Assembly: GCA_051878835.1 (NCBI GenBank) | Contig: JBJEKW010000018.1 | Span: 1 to 62,279, forward strand | Direction of reading: 5' to 3' | DNA length: 62,279 nucleotides | Source: Olsenella_K sp051878835 | GTDB lineage: Bacteria; Actinomycetota; Coriobacteriia; Coriobacteriales; Atopobiaceae | Part shown: in pieces, positions 32,204 to 39,768 of the stretch | Layout of the letters: each line of letters begins with the position of its first letter | Numbering within the stretch: position 1 is the first letter of the stretch | Made by a program: the position numbers and the translations under genes | Notes under the pieces: model-generated | Seen by the model: the letters and a program-made list of their open reading frames with translations, nothing else | Told to the model about the DNA's origin: nothing | Databases searched by the model: none

Positions 32204-33610
32204 ATGGAAAGACCGAACCCGCAGATGGAATCAATGGACGAGACCGCCCGCATGAGGCGGCTGATCTACGAGGAGCCGCGTGTCATCCACCGGCTGGACC
32301 AGCGCAGCACGCTGGAGGAGATCACCTCGAACGGCACCATTGCCGCGGCGGTCATGGTGTGCGCGGCGCTTCTGGCCGTGATAGTGGCCAACTCGCCCGC
32401 GTATGACGCCGTGCAGGCGTTCGTGCAGGCGCCGCTGGGACTGCAGATAGGGCCCCTGTGGGTGTCCATGAGCTTCGAGGAGTTCGTGAACGACTTTCTG
32501 ATGGCGATCTTCTTCCTGCTGGTGGGCATCGAGCTGAAGTACGAGATGACCGTGGGGCAGCTGCGAAAGCCGCGCCAGGCGGCGCTGCCCATGCTGGCGG
32601 CGTGCGGTGGCGTGGCGGCTCCCGCCATCATATATATGCTGTTCAACCATGGTCTCTCGACGGCGTCAGGCTGGGCTATCCCCATTGCCACCGACATCGC
32701 GTTTGCCCTGGGCGTCATGTCTCTTCTGGGTGATCGCATAGCACCCGAGACGAAGGTGTTCTTCCAGACCCTGGCCATTGCGGACGACATCCTGGCCATC
32801 GTGGTGCTGGCGCTGTTCTATGGGCAGACGCTGGATGTGGCCTGGTGCGCGGCTTCGCTTCTGTGCGTGGTGGCGCTGGCGCTGCTGCATCGCAGCAGGG
32901 TGTACTCGGCGAAGCCCTACATGGTGGTGGGCTTCGTTTTGTGGGTGTGCATGTTCAACTCGGGCATTCACGCCACGCTGGCCGGCGTCATCCTGGCGTT
33001 CTTCCTGCCGTCGCGCTCTGATGTCAGGCTGGACAGTCTGCACAAGTGGCTGACCCGCCGCGCGCGCGACCTAGAGGACACCTACGACGACGAGGCCCAT
33101 GTCCTGGGCCAGCACGACTTCACCGAGGGCGCGCATCACGTCGAGCGCGTGATGCACCACGTGACGCCGCCCCTGCAGCGCGTCGAGCGCGACATCGCCG
33201 TGCCGGTGAACTTCATCATCCTGCCGCTGTTTGCGTTCATGAACGCGCAGATACGGCTGGTGGGTGCGGACTTCGGTGCCCTGGTGGCGGATCCCGTGAC
33301 GCGTGGCGTGTACTTCGGTGCCGTGCTGGGCAAGCCCATCGGCATCATCCTGGTGACGTTCGTGCTGGTAAAGGTAGGCTTCGCCAAGCTGCCGCGCCAC
33401 GTGGACTGGATGCAGGTCGTGGCGGTAGGCATCCTGGGTGGCCTGGGCTTCACCATGTCCATCCTGATTTCGGGCCTGGCGTTCTCGAGCCCCGCCGAGA
33501 CGATGGCCGCGAAGTGCGCCATCATGGCCGGCTCGTTCACCTCCAGCGTCATCGGCCTGTGCTTCGTGTTCGTGGCCGAGAAGATTCTGGGCCGACCGAA
33601 GGTGGAGTAG
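32204..33610 (+). CDS. nhaA: Na+/H+ antiporter NhaA
   Basis: Membrane antiporter that exports Na+ for H+. Twelve hydrophobic segments; the transport aspartate pair is in AIADDILAIVV and the TM4 signature is ATDIAFALG. 468 residues is longer than the E. coli 388. The extra residues are a 30-residue N-terminal leader and a cytoplasmic insert of about 50 residues (SLHKWLTRRARDLEDTYDDE and a His-rich stretch) between TM8 and TM9. GAAGGAAGG precedes the ATG. Divergent from degV. Confidence 0.96.
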   Translation: MERPNPQMESMDETARMRRLIYEEPRVIHRLDQRSTLEEITSNGTIAAAVMVCAALLAVIVANSPAYDAVQAFVQAPLGLQIGPLWVSMSFEEFVNDFLMAIFFLLVGIELKYEMTVGQLRKPRQAALPMLAACGGVAAPAIIYMLFNHGLSTASGWAIPIATDIAFALGVMSLLGDRIAPETKVFFQTLAIADDILAIVVLALFYGQTLDVAWCAASLLCVVALALLHRSRVYSAKPYMVVGFVLWVCMFNSGIHATLAGVILAFFLPSRSDVRLDSLHKWLTRRARDLEDTYDDEAHVLGQHDFTEGAHHVERVMHHVTPPLQRVERDIAVPVNFIILPLFAFMNAQIRLVGADFGALVADPVTRGVYFGAVLGKPIGIILVTFVLVKVGFAKLPRHVDWMQVVAVGILGGLGFTMSILISGLAFSSPAETMAAKCAIMAGSFTSSVIGLCFVFVAEKILGRPKVE

Positions 33611-33904
33611 GGGACGGACTGCGAAGGGCGGCCCGCGGGGCCAGCTCGTGAAGAGCGGCCCGCGAGGAAGTGGCCCGCGAGGGGCGACCAACAGGCGGCG
33701 ACCCGTGCTCAGATTCCCAGCTCGCGGTCAGCGAAGGTGCGGGCCATGCTCACAGTTTCCAGCTCGTGGCCCTCGCTTACGCCTTCTGAGTTTTCGAGCT
33801 GCGGCTGTCAGCCATTGACTCCCGTGCGCTTGTCTTCTGAGCTTCCGACTTCGAACTTCTATGGCAAATGAGCCAGGTGCTGTTATCCGCTTCTGGCTTT
33901 TTAC

Positions 33905-34545
33905 GTAACGGATGCGAGATTGGGTACCCACCCCTCGGACCCTTGTCGGGATTTCTGCAAGGGTTGGAGGTTCGGGTACCCGCAGGTCGGACCCCTGCAG
34001 AAGCCCGATTTGTCCTTCCTGCAAAAGCCCAGGTAGATGGGGTGGGCCAATCCTCGGCCGCCCCGACCTGGCGTTAGTTTCTGCAAGGGTGGCAGCTGTG
34101 GGTACCCACAGGTGGCAACCCTGTCTGATTTTCTGCAGGGGTGGCAGCTGTGGGTACTCGAACCTCGGGAGTCTGCAGGAGCTTGTTTTGCCCTTCTCGC
34201 AAAATCCCAGGTAAACGGGTTGGCTCGATTCGAAGGCGCCCCAATCTGGGCTCGGATTCTGCAAGGGTGGCAGCTGTGGGTACCCACAGGTCGGACCCCT
34301 GTCAGGATTCCCGCAAGGGTGGGAGGTTCGGGTACCCACAGGCGGAGAGTCTGCACTGCTGCGCGCGGAGTCGCCAGCTCTGGGTACCCACAGGTGGGGA
34401 GTCTGCACTTCCCGGTGCAGAGTGGGCGGTTCTGGGCACCCACACCTGGCTTTCCTGCAGGTGTCCCTGCAAAAGTTGGACCTCCGCCGCGCTCACACCT
34501 GGGACTTCTCGCTCACACCTGGGACTTCTGCAGAACAGTGCGCAG
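33905..34545. repeat. palindrome island II with about 53-bp periodic units
   Basis: Successive units start near 34078, 34130 and then 34256, 34309, 34362, 34415: (C)TGCAAGGGTGGCAGCTG, then TGGGTACCCACAGGT and a spacer. CTGTGGGTACCCACAG is exact at 34096 and 34274; other units vary on both arms (CGGGTACCCG, TGGGCACCCA). Two anchor elements lie at about 34007-34071 and 34181-34249, each ending in GCCCCGACCTGG or GCCCCAATCTGG. The island closes with an exact 20-bp tandem pair at 34490. Confidence 0.85.
34490..34529. repeat. 20-bp exact tandem duplication
   Basis: CGCTCACACCTGGGACTTCT occurs at 34490 and 34510 with no spacer, at the end of island II. Confidence 0.95.
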
Positions 34546-34633
34546 ACGTGGGCGCTGTGGGGACACGCCTCAGCCAGGTTTGCGCGATACGGGCTCTGGC
34601 GAGCGCGGTCCGTTGCGGCGCTACTATGCGGCG

Positions 34634-34900
34634 CTACTCGACCGTGCCGTACAGGAAGGCCCAGCCATGGGCGGTCACGATGGAGTTCAGCTGGTCGCAC
34701 AGGCGGGCTCGCTTGTACGAACCCGCGGGCAGAAGCTCAATGACCTCCATGAGCTCGGGCGAGAGGTCGTTGACCTCGGCGCGAACGACCACGTCGACGC
34801 GCTTGACCGATCCCGATGCGCTCTCGCGATACAGATCGTTCACGAGCTTCTGCAGCTCGCCGTACTCGGCCGACGGCTGCGAGGGAGAGATTCTAGGCAT
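34634..34900 (-). CDS. small conserved-looking protein of unknown function (88 aa)
   Basis: MPRISPSQPSAEYGELQKLV, then a mixed alpha/beta soluble chain with RVDVVVRAEVNDLSPEL and TAHGWAFLYGTVE. No cysteines or membrane segments. The ATG at 34900 is preceded by CGGAG. Codon use fits the host, and the frame is long for such a GC-rich strand. The gene stands alone between island II and a 19-bp repeat array that lies in its upstream region. I do not recognise the family. Confidence 0.7.
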   Translation of the reverse strand: MPRISPSQPSAEYGELQKLVNDLYRESASGSVKRVDVVVRAEVNDLSPELMEVIELLPAGSYKRARLCDQLNSIVTAHGWAFLYGTVE

Positions 34901-35264
34901 CGTGTGCTCCGTTCGTTTTTTTGTAAGGACAATCCACTTTTGTAAGGGCAGCCCACTTTTATTAGGGCACTCCGCGTTATTAGGGCAATCAGCTTTTCGT
35001 CCGATTGTGATTGCTTGGGCCAAGAAGGGCAACCGTGGCTGTTCCTCTTTGCGGAGGAGGTGGCCGCATTCCCATGCGCCCCCAGGCAATGCAAGTTGGC
35101 AGCGCCAGCCATAGGTAAAGCCAATTGACGTATACATAAGAACATTACATTTCCGCGCAGTGAGTGCGCTATTCTGATTCTTGCTCCAAGCGTATATTTC
35201 ACAAAGACCTATAGTTTTGACCTTTGATGCTCAACAGCTGGTCATTTCATCGGGAGGACACAGT
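34901..35264. other. divergent promoter region with 19-bp iterons
   Basis: Contains the 19-bp repeat array (34919-34994) and the leader of the plus-strand aminotransferase. No gene is supported. TTGACG at about 35124 is a possible -35 element, but no well-spaced -10 is clear. Confidence 0.5.
34919..34994. repeat. 19-bp tandem repeat, 4 units
   Basis: Units at 34919, 34938, 34957 and 34976 (TTTTGTAAGGGCAGCCCAC and variants). They begin 18 bp upstream of the 88-residue protein's start codon, in a position suited to a regulator. Confidence 0.88.
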
Positions 35265-36548
35265 ATGCCGAACGTCTATGAAGGCATGAGCAACGAGGAG
35301 CTGGATGCGGCCATCGCGCAGCTAGAGGCGCAGGCAGATGAGTTCCGCGCGCAGAACCTAAAGCTGGACATGGCCCGTGGCAAGCCCTCTCAGCAGCAGA
35401 CCGACCTCTCCAGGCCCATGCTGGACCTCATCAACTCCTCCACCAAACTGGTGGACGAGGGCGTTGCCGTGGACAACTACGGCAGCCCTGACGGCCTGCC
35501 CTCCGCTCGCAAGCTTGCGGCCGAGATCTTGGACGTGGACCCCGCCAACGTTATCGTGAACGGCTCGTCCAGCGTGAACCTGATGCACGACCTGGTGGCG
35601 CACGCCTTCACGAACGGCGTTGCCGGAAACAAGCCCTTCTACCAGCAAGGCGAGGTCAAGTGGCTGTGCCCCGCGCCCGGCTATGACCGTCACTTCACTA
35701 TCACGGCGCACCTGGGCATAAAGAACGTGCCCGTGCCCATGACCGACGAGGGCCCTGACATGTCTGTGGTCCAGCGCCTGGTGGAGGAGGACCCCTCCGT
35801 CAAGGGCATCTGGTGCGTGCCGAAGTACTCCAACCCCACGGGCGTCGTGTACTCCGACGCTGTCGTGCGCCGCTTTGCCGCGCTGCAGCCCGCCGCCCCT
35901 GACTTCCGCATCTACTGGGACAACGCCTACGCCGTCCATACCTTTGGCGACGAGGATACGCCCTTGATGAACATCTTTGACGCCCTGCGCGGCGCCGGCA
36001 GGACCGACCTGGTCTACGAGTTCGGCTCGACCGCCAAGGTCACGTTCCCCAGCTCGGGCATCGCGTTCGTCACGGCCAGCCCCGCTGACATCGCCGACAT
36101 CCGCAAGGCGTTCGCCGTGCAGCACGTCTCGCCCGAGAAGTTCACGCAGCTGGCCCACGTCCTGTACCTGAAGGACCTGGCCGGCGTGAAGGAGCACATG
36201 CGCAAGCACGCGGCCCTGCTGCGTCCCCGCTTCGACCTGGTCGAGCAGAAGCTGACCGACGGCCTGGGCGACTCTGGTGTGGCCACGTGGACGCATCCCA
36301 CGGGCGGCTACTTCGTCTCGTTCGATGGTCCCGAGGGTTCCGCTCGCCGCATCGTGAAGCTGATGGCCGACCTGGGCGTGAAGCTGACTCCCGCCGGCGC
36401 CACCTGGCCGTACGGCAAGGACCCGCACGACACCAACATTCGTCTGGCCCCCACGTATCCCGCCATCGAGGACCTGTCGAAGGCGCTCGACGTGTTCATC
36501 GTCGCTGTCAGGCTGGTTTCGGCCAAGCTGGCAAAAGAGTCGCGCTAG
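35265..36548 (+). CDS. class I PLP-dependent aminotransferase (aspartate aminotransferase, Ic-like)
   Basis: 427 residues. The PLP-binding lysine is in FGSTAKVTF (Lys258). SNPTGVVY holds the conserved Asn, and WDNAYAVH the Asp/Tyr that contact the cofactor. The N-terminal LDMARGKPS and the spacing match the subgroup of large aspartate aminotransferases without the usual GKxF N-terminus. Likely transfers amino groups between aspartate and 2-oxoglutarate; exact specificity is not readable. GGGAGGACACAGT precedes the ATG at 35265. The gene stands alone. Confidence 0.88.
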   Translation: MPNVYEGMSNEELDAAIAQLEAQADEFRAQNLKLDMARGKPSQQQTDLSRPMLDLINSSTKLVDEGVAVDNYGSPDGLPSARKLAAEILDVDPANVIVNGSSSVNLMHDLVAHAFTNGVAGNKPFYQQGEVKWLCPAPGYDRHFTITAHLGIKNVPVPMTDEGPDMSVVQRLVEEDPSVKGIWCVPKYSNPTGVVYSDAVVRRFAALQPAAPDFRIYWDNAYAVHTFGDEDTPLMNIFDALRGAGRTDLVYEFGSTAKVTFPSSGIAFVTASPADIADIRKAFAVQHVSPEKFTQLAHVLYLKDLAGVKEHMRKHAALLRPRFDLVEQKLTDGLGDSGVATWTHPTGGYFVSFDGPEGSARRIVKLMADLGVKLTPAGATWPYGKDPHDTNIRLAPTYPAIEDLSKALDVFIVAVRLVSAKLAKESR

Positions 36549-36678
36549 CGTCGCGATACTGAGGAATCACGCGCGTGCGTACAGGAGTTAGGTAGAATGT
36601 GCAGACGTGTCGGCCTCGGTGGGCGGCACGTCGCATAGTCTATACGGCCCAGACGGGCCTTTGGAGGGTACCAGGTTC

Positions 36679-37593
36679 ATGTCACAGAAGCCCAAGCACA
36701 GCGGCAGCTCGCACCAGCACGGGTCGAAGTCCGGCTCGAAGCGGACCATCGGCACCGGGGCAAAGGTCGTAATCGTCATCTTTGCCGTTCTGATGGCGCT
36801 GGCGCTGATGCTGCCCTTCTTGTCCACCATCGTGGCCAGCAACAACGCGGCGCAAAGTAGCAGCCAGTCGCAAAGCGACAGCTCGTCCAGCACGGACAGC
36901 AGCTCTGACTCCACGGACGACTCGTCCTCGGACGACGTGTCGCTGGACGGGGTCCCCGAGAACCTGCAGTCCACGGCAAAGACCTACGCGGGCACGGTGC
37001 AGACGCTGGAGTCAAAGCTCGACGACGACCCCAACAACCTGGCCACGCTGATAAACCTGGCGGACGACTACATGAACTGGGGCTACGCCTCGCTGCAGAG
37101 TAGTTCGTCTGATGACGAGAAGAGCTACAGCAACGGGCTCCTGCAGAAGGCTGTCGAGTACTTCGATCGCTACCTGGCGCTGCACGACGCCAACTCCGCA
37201 AAGGTGAACCGCGCACTGTGCCAGTATTACCTGGGCGACACCGACGGTGCCACGAAGGAGTTGGAGCAGATAACCTCCGACGCGCCGGACTTCGGTCCCG
37301 GCTGGGCGAACCTGGGCCTGGTGTACGAGCAGGCGGGCGAGACCCAGAAGGCCATCGACGCCTACCAGAAGGCGGTGGAGGCTGACCCGAACAACGAGTA
37401 CGGTGCCCGCTCCTTCGCGAACCAGCGCCTGGTGGCGTTGCAGTCGCAGCAGTCGTCCAGCTCGGCCACCTCGTCCAGCACGGATGGCAGCGGCGACACC
37501 AGCAGTTCGGACGGTTCCACGAGCTCGGACGCCTCGTCCGGCTCGAACAGCTTGGCAAACACGCTCGACAGCAGCTCGGGCACCGGCCTGTAG
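36679..37593 (+). CDS. membrane-anchored TPR protein
   Basis: 304 residues. A short basic His/Ser-rich N-terminus, a transmembrane helix at about 27-53 (VVIVIFAVLMALALMLPFL), an acidic Ser/Asp/Thr tract, then about three tetratricopeptide repeats (ATLINLADDYMNWG, ALCQYYLGDTDGA, ANLGLVYEQAGETQKAIDAY). It ends in a Ser/Thr/Asp/Gly-rich tail. It should face outwards and act as an interaction scaffold. The start at 36679 is the first ATG next to the conserved part. It lies upstream of the STAS and tat genes in the same direction. Confidence 0.8.
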   Translation: MSQKPKHSGSSHQHGSKSGSKRTIGTGAKVVIVIFAVLMALALMLPFLSTIVASNNAAQSSSQSQSDSSSSTDSSSDSTDDSSSDDVSLDGVPENLQSTAKTYAGTVQTLESKLDDDPNNLATLINLADDYMNWGYASLQSSSSDDEKSYSNGLLQKAVEYFDRYLALHDANSAKVNRALCQYYLGDTDGATKELEQITSDAPDFGPGWANLGLVYEQAGETQKAIDAYQKAVEADPNNEYGARSFANQRLVALQSQQSSSSATSSSTDGSGDTSSSDGSTSSDASSGSNSLANTLDSSSGTGL

Positions 37594-37649
37594 CAACGAC
37601 GCCCGTCGCAGCGCGGCGGGCGCAACCGCATCCAAGGAGGGGAGACCTC

Positions 37650-37964
37650 ATGTCCATACAGATCAGCCACGTCCAGACCCCCGAGGGTTATCTCGTCAAG
37701 GTTTCGGGAGAGGTGGACGTCTCTAACGCGGCGCAGCTGCGCGCCCAGCTGGACCAGGCGCTTGAGTCTGGCTCGCAGACCGTGGAGGTCAGCCTGGCCG
37801 ACGTGCCCTACATCGACTCCACGGGCATCGGCGTGCTGGTGGGCACCGCGCACCGCGCTGCCGACAAGGGTGCACAGCTGGTGGTCTCGAACCCCCAGCG
37901 CAACGTGGAGCGCGTGCTGAATCTGCTGGGCGTGGGCAAGGAGCTGAACGTCCGCGTGGACTAG
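37650..37964 (+). CDS. STAS-domain anti-sigma-factor antagonist
   Basis: 104 residues, a single STAS domain of the SpoIIAA/RsbV type. The phosphorylation motif is YIDSTGIGVL with Ser57 as the expected kinase target. Such proteins, when dephosphorylated, sequester a serine-kinase anti-sigma factor. AGGAGGGGAGACCTC precedes the ATG. No kinase or sigma factor gene lies nearby, so the partner must be elsewhere. Confidence 0.93.
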   Translation: MSIQISHVQTPEGYLVKVSGEVDVSNAAQLRAQLDQALESGSQTVEVSLADVPYIDSTGIGVLVGTAHRAADKGAQLVVSNPQRNVERVLNLLGVGKELNVRVD

Positions 37965-38055
37965 CGCCCATCGGGCGGTCAAGAAGACCGCGCTCTGCAG
38001 TACCTGCCGGCGGCGGGTTGCATAGCTTGTAATCGACGCAAGGAGGATTGCGCTC

Positions 38056-38757
38056 GTGTTTGGTATCGGAGAGACAGAGTTCTTCATCATCCTGCTGTTT
38101 GCGTTCCTGCTGTTTGGCCCGGACAAGCTGCCGGGAATCGGCAGGACCGTGGGCAGGGCCCTGAGGCAGTTCAGGGATGCCTCCAACGGGTTCACCGAGG
38201 TCGTGCAGACCAACATCATGGACCCCGCCGCAGAGGAGCTAAAGAAGTCGCCCAAGCAGCGCCATGCCGAGGAAGCCGCGAAGGCTGCCAAGACCGGCGC
38301 CACGACTGCCGCCGCCGGCGCGCAGGCCGAGGACGCCCAGGGCGAGGCCACCGAGGCCCCGCGTCACGAGACCTTCGCCGAGCGCAAGGCTCGCCTGCAG
38401 GCGGAGCGCGAGGCCGCGGCGGCAGCCGCACCCCAGGTGGAGCCCGGCAGCACCTTCGACGACGAGGACGTGGATTCCGACGCCGACATAGAGGTCGAGG
38501 CCCCCGCACCGGTGGCCGACGCCCAGAAGCCCGCAGCCGCTCCCGCGACGGCTCCCGCCGCGCAGGCGCCCGTGAAGGCCGCAGAGCCGCAGAAGCCCGC
38601 TTCGCAGCAGGCCAAGCCCGAGCCCCAGCCCACCAGTGCCGCCGACCTGTACTCCCTGGGCCAGCGCCACAGCGAGCGCAGGCAGAAGGAGCAGCAGGAG
38701 CAGGCCAACGCAGCCGCAACCCAGCAGGGAAAGGAGGACGGGAACACCGAGGCCTAA
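38056..38757 (+). CDS. tatA: Sec-independent translocase subunit TatA/TatB
   Basis: 233 residues. An N-terminal transmembrane helix (TEFFIILLFAFLLFGPDKLP), the FGPDKLP hinge and an amphipathic helix (GRTVGRALRQF) are the TatA/B hallmarks. The remaining 170 residues are an unusually long Ala/Glu/Pro-rich, probably disordered tail. Start is GTG at 38056 after AAGGAGG. tatC follows after 22 bp, so the two form the twin-arginine export unit. The tail length favours a TatB-like role; TatA is the safer name. Confidence 0.92.
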   Translation: MFGIGETEFFIILLFAFLLFGPDKLPGIGRTVGRALRQFRDASNGFTEVVQTNIMDPAAEELKKSPKQRHAEEAAKAAKTGATTAAAGAQAEDAQGEATEAPRHETFAERKARLQAEREAAAAAAPQVEPGSTFDDEDVDSDADIEVEAPAPVADAQKPAAAPATAPAAQAPVKAAEPQKPASQQAKPEPQPTSAADLYSLGQRHSERRQKEQQEQANAAATQQGKEDGNTEA

Positions 38758-38779
38758 CGGTCCCGCTTCCCGGTAGCAT

Positions 38780-39589
38780 ATGGCAGACAATCAGAGAGGC
38801 CCCATAGGCCCAGCGCGCATGCCTCTGTTCGACCACCTGGCCGAGCTCAGGCGCAGGCTCACCATCATCGTGGTGTCGCTGGCGGCGACCGCCATCGTGA
38901 TCTACTTCGCCACGCCCACGCTGATCGACATCCTCATCGACCCCATCCGCAACGCCCTGGGCGGCGAGCAGCTGCTGATCCTGGGCGCCCTGGACGGCTT
39001 CACCATCCGCTTCAAGGTGGCGCTCTTCTTTGGTGCCATCATCTGCACGCCCATCATCATCTGGGAGATTATGGCCTTCTTCCTTCCCGCGCTGAACGAG
39101 AAGGAGCGTCGCTGGGTGGTGCCCACGGTGGCGGCCATGGTGGCGCTGTTCTTCTTTGGCATGATCTTCTGCTATCTGGTGATTCAGCAGGCGGCCTTCG
39201 GCTGGCTGACGCAGCAGTCTACCGACTTTGCAAAGCTGGCTCCTGACGCCAACGACTACCTCAACATCATGATGCTTCTGGAGGTCGGCTTCGGCGTGGC
39301 GTTCCAGCTGCCGCTGGTGGTCTTCTACCTCTCGATCCTGCACATCGTGCCGTACAGCGTCTTCAGGAAGCAGTGGCGCTACGTGTACGTTATTCTGCTG
39401 ACACTGTGCGGTATCTTTACCCCCGACGCCTCGCCGGTCACGATGCTGCTGATGTTCGCGGTGCTGATAGCGCTGTACGAGATTTCGCTGGCCATCGCGC
39501 GCAGCGTCATCACCAAGCGTGACGGCAAGGAGGCGCTCCTGTGGTCCCGCGAAGAATACGCGGAGCACGAGGCTGCGAAGGAAGACTAG
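38780..39589 (+). CDS. tatC: Sec-independent protein translocase TatC
   Basis: Six-helix membrane receptor for twin-arginine signal peptides. PLFDHLAELRRRL at the N-terminus with the essential Glu, FVALPALNEKERR-like LPALNEKERR loop, and GIFTPDASPVTMLLM near helix 5 are conserved. 269 residues. It forms a pair with tatA. A perfect hairpin follows the stop codon. Confidence 0.97.
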   Translation: MADNQRGPIGPARMPLFDHLAELRRRLTIIVVSLAATAIVIYFATPTLIDILIDPIRNALGGEQLLILGALDGFTIRFKVALFFGAIICTPIIIWEIMAFFLPALNEKERRWVVPTVAAMVALFFFGMIFCYLVIQQAAFGWLTQQSTDFAKLAPDANDYLNIMMLLEVGFGVAFQLPLVVFYLSILHIVPYSVFRKQWRYVYVILLTLCGIFTPDASPVTMLLMFAVLIALYEISLAIARSVITKRDGKEALLWSREEYAEHEAAKED

Positions 39590-39614
39590 GCGCCGGAACA
39601 CAGGCGCTCGCAGG

Positions 39615-39640
39615 CGCCCTTGCCACACTGGCAAGGGCGT
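39615..39640 (+). terminator. hairpin after tatC
   Basis: Perfect 11-bp stem CGCCCTTGCCA / TGGCAAGGGCG with a 3-nt loop, followed by TTCG. The T tract is weak, but the position suits a terminator. A second hairpin (GGGCAGCC / GGCTGCCC, 39692-39721) lies before topA. Confidence 0.7.
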
Positions 39641-39768
39641 TCGCATATGGAGTGCCTAGATTTCGAGGCAAAGGGGTATACGCAACGCACCGGGCAGCCG
39701 CCTTTCGAAGGTAGGCTGCCCTTGGGATAATCGAGGGCGCGCGCAGCGTGCGGAGGGGGTTCGTCAGG

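Larger units (their letters stand above)
33611..34633. other. 1.0-kb non-coding region holding palindrome island II
   Basis: Lies between the 3' ends of nhaA (plus) and the small gene at 34634 (minus). 33611-33720 is a CGGCCCGCGAGG-type low-complexity stretch; 33905-34545 is island II. The open frames here are not supported as genes. Confidence 0.65.

Noticed and set aside
33728..34443. Minus-strand 180- and 226-codon frames in island II with recurring PIYLGFC and YPxLxPLQK
   Set aside because: The peptide recurrence simply reflects DNA repeats. The two anchor copies fall in different frames within the same open frame (PIYLGFC versus PFTWDF), which argues against coding.
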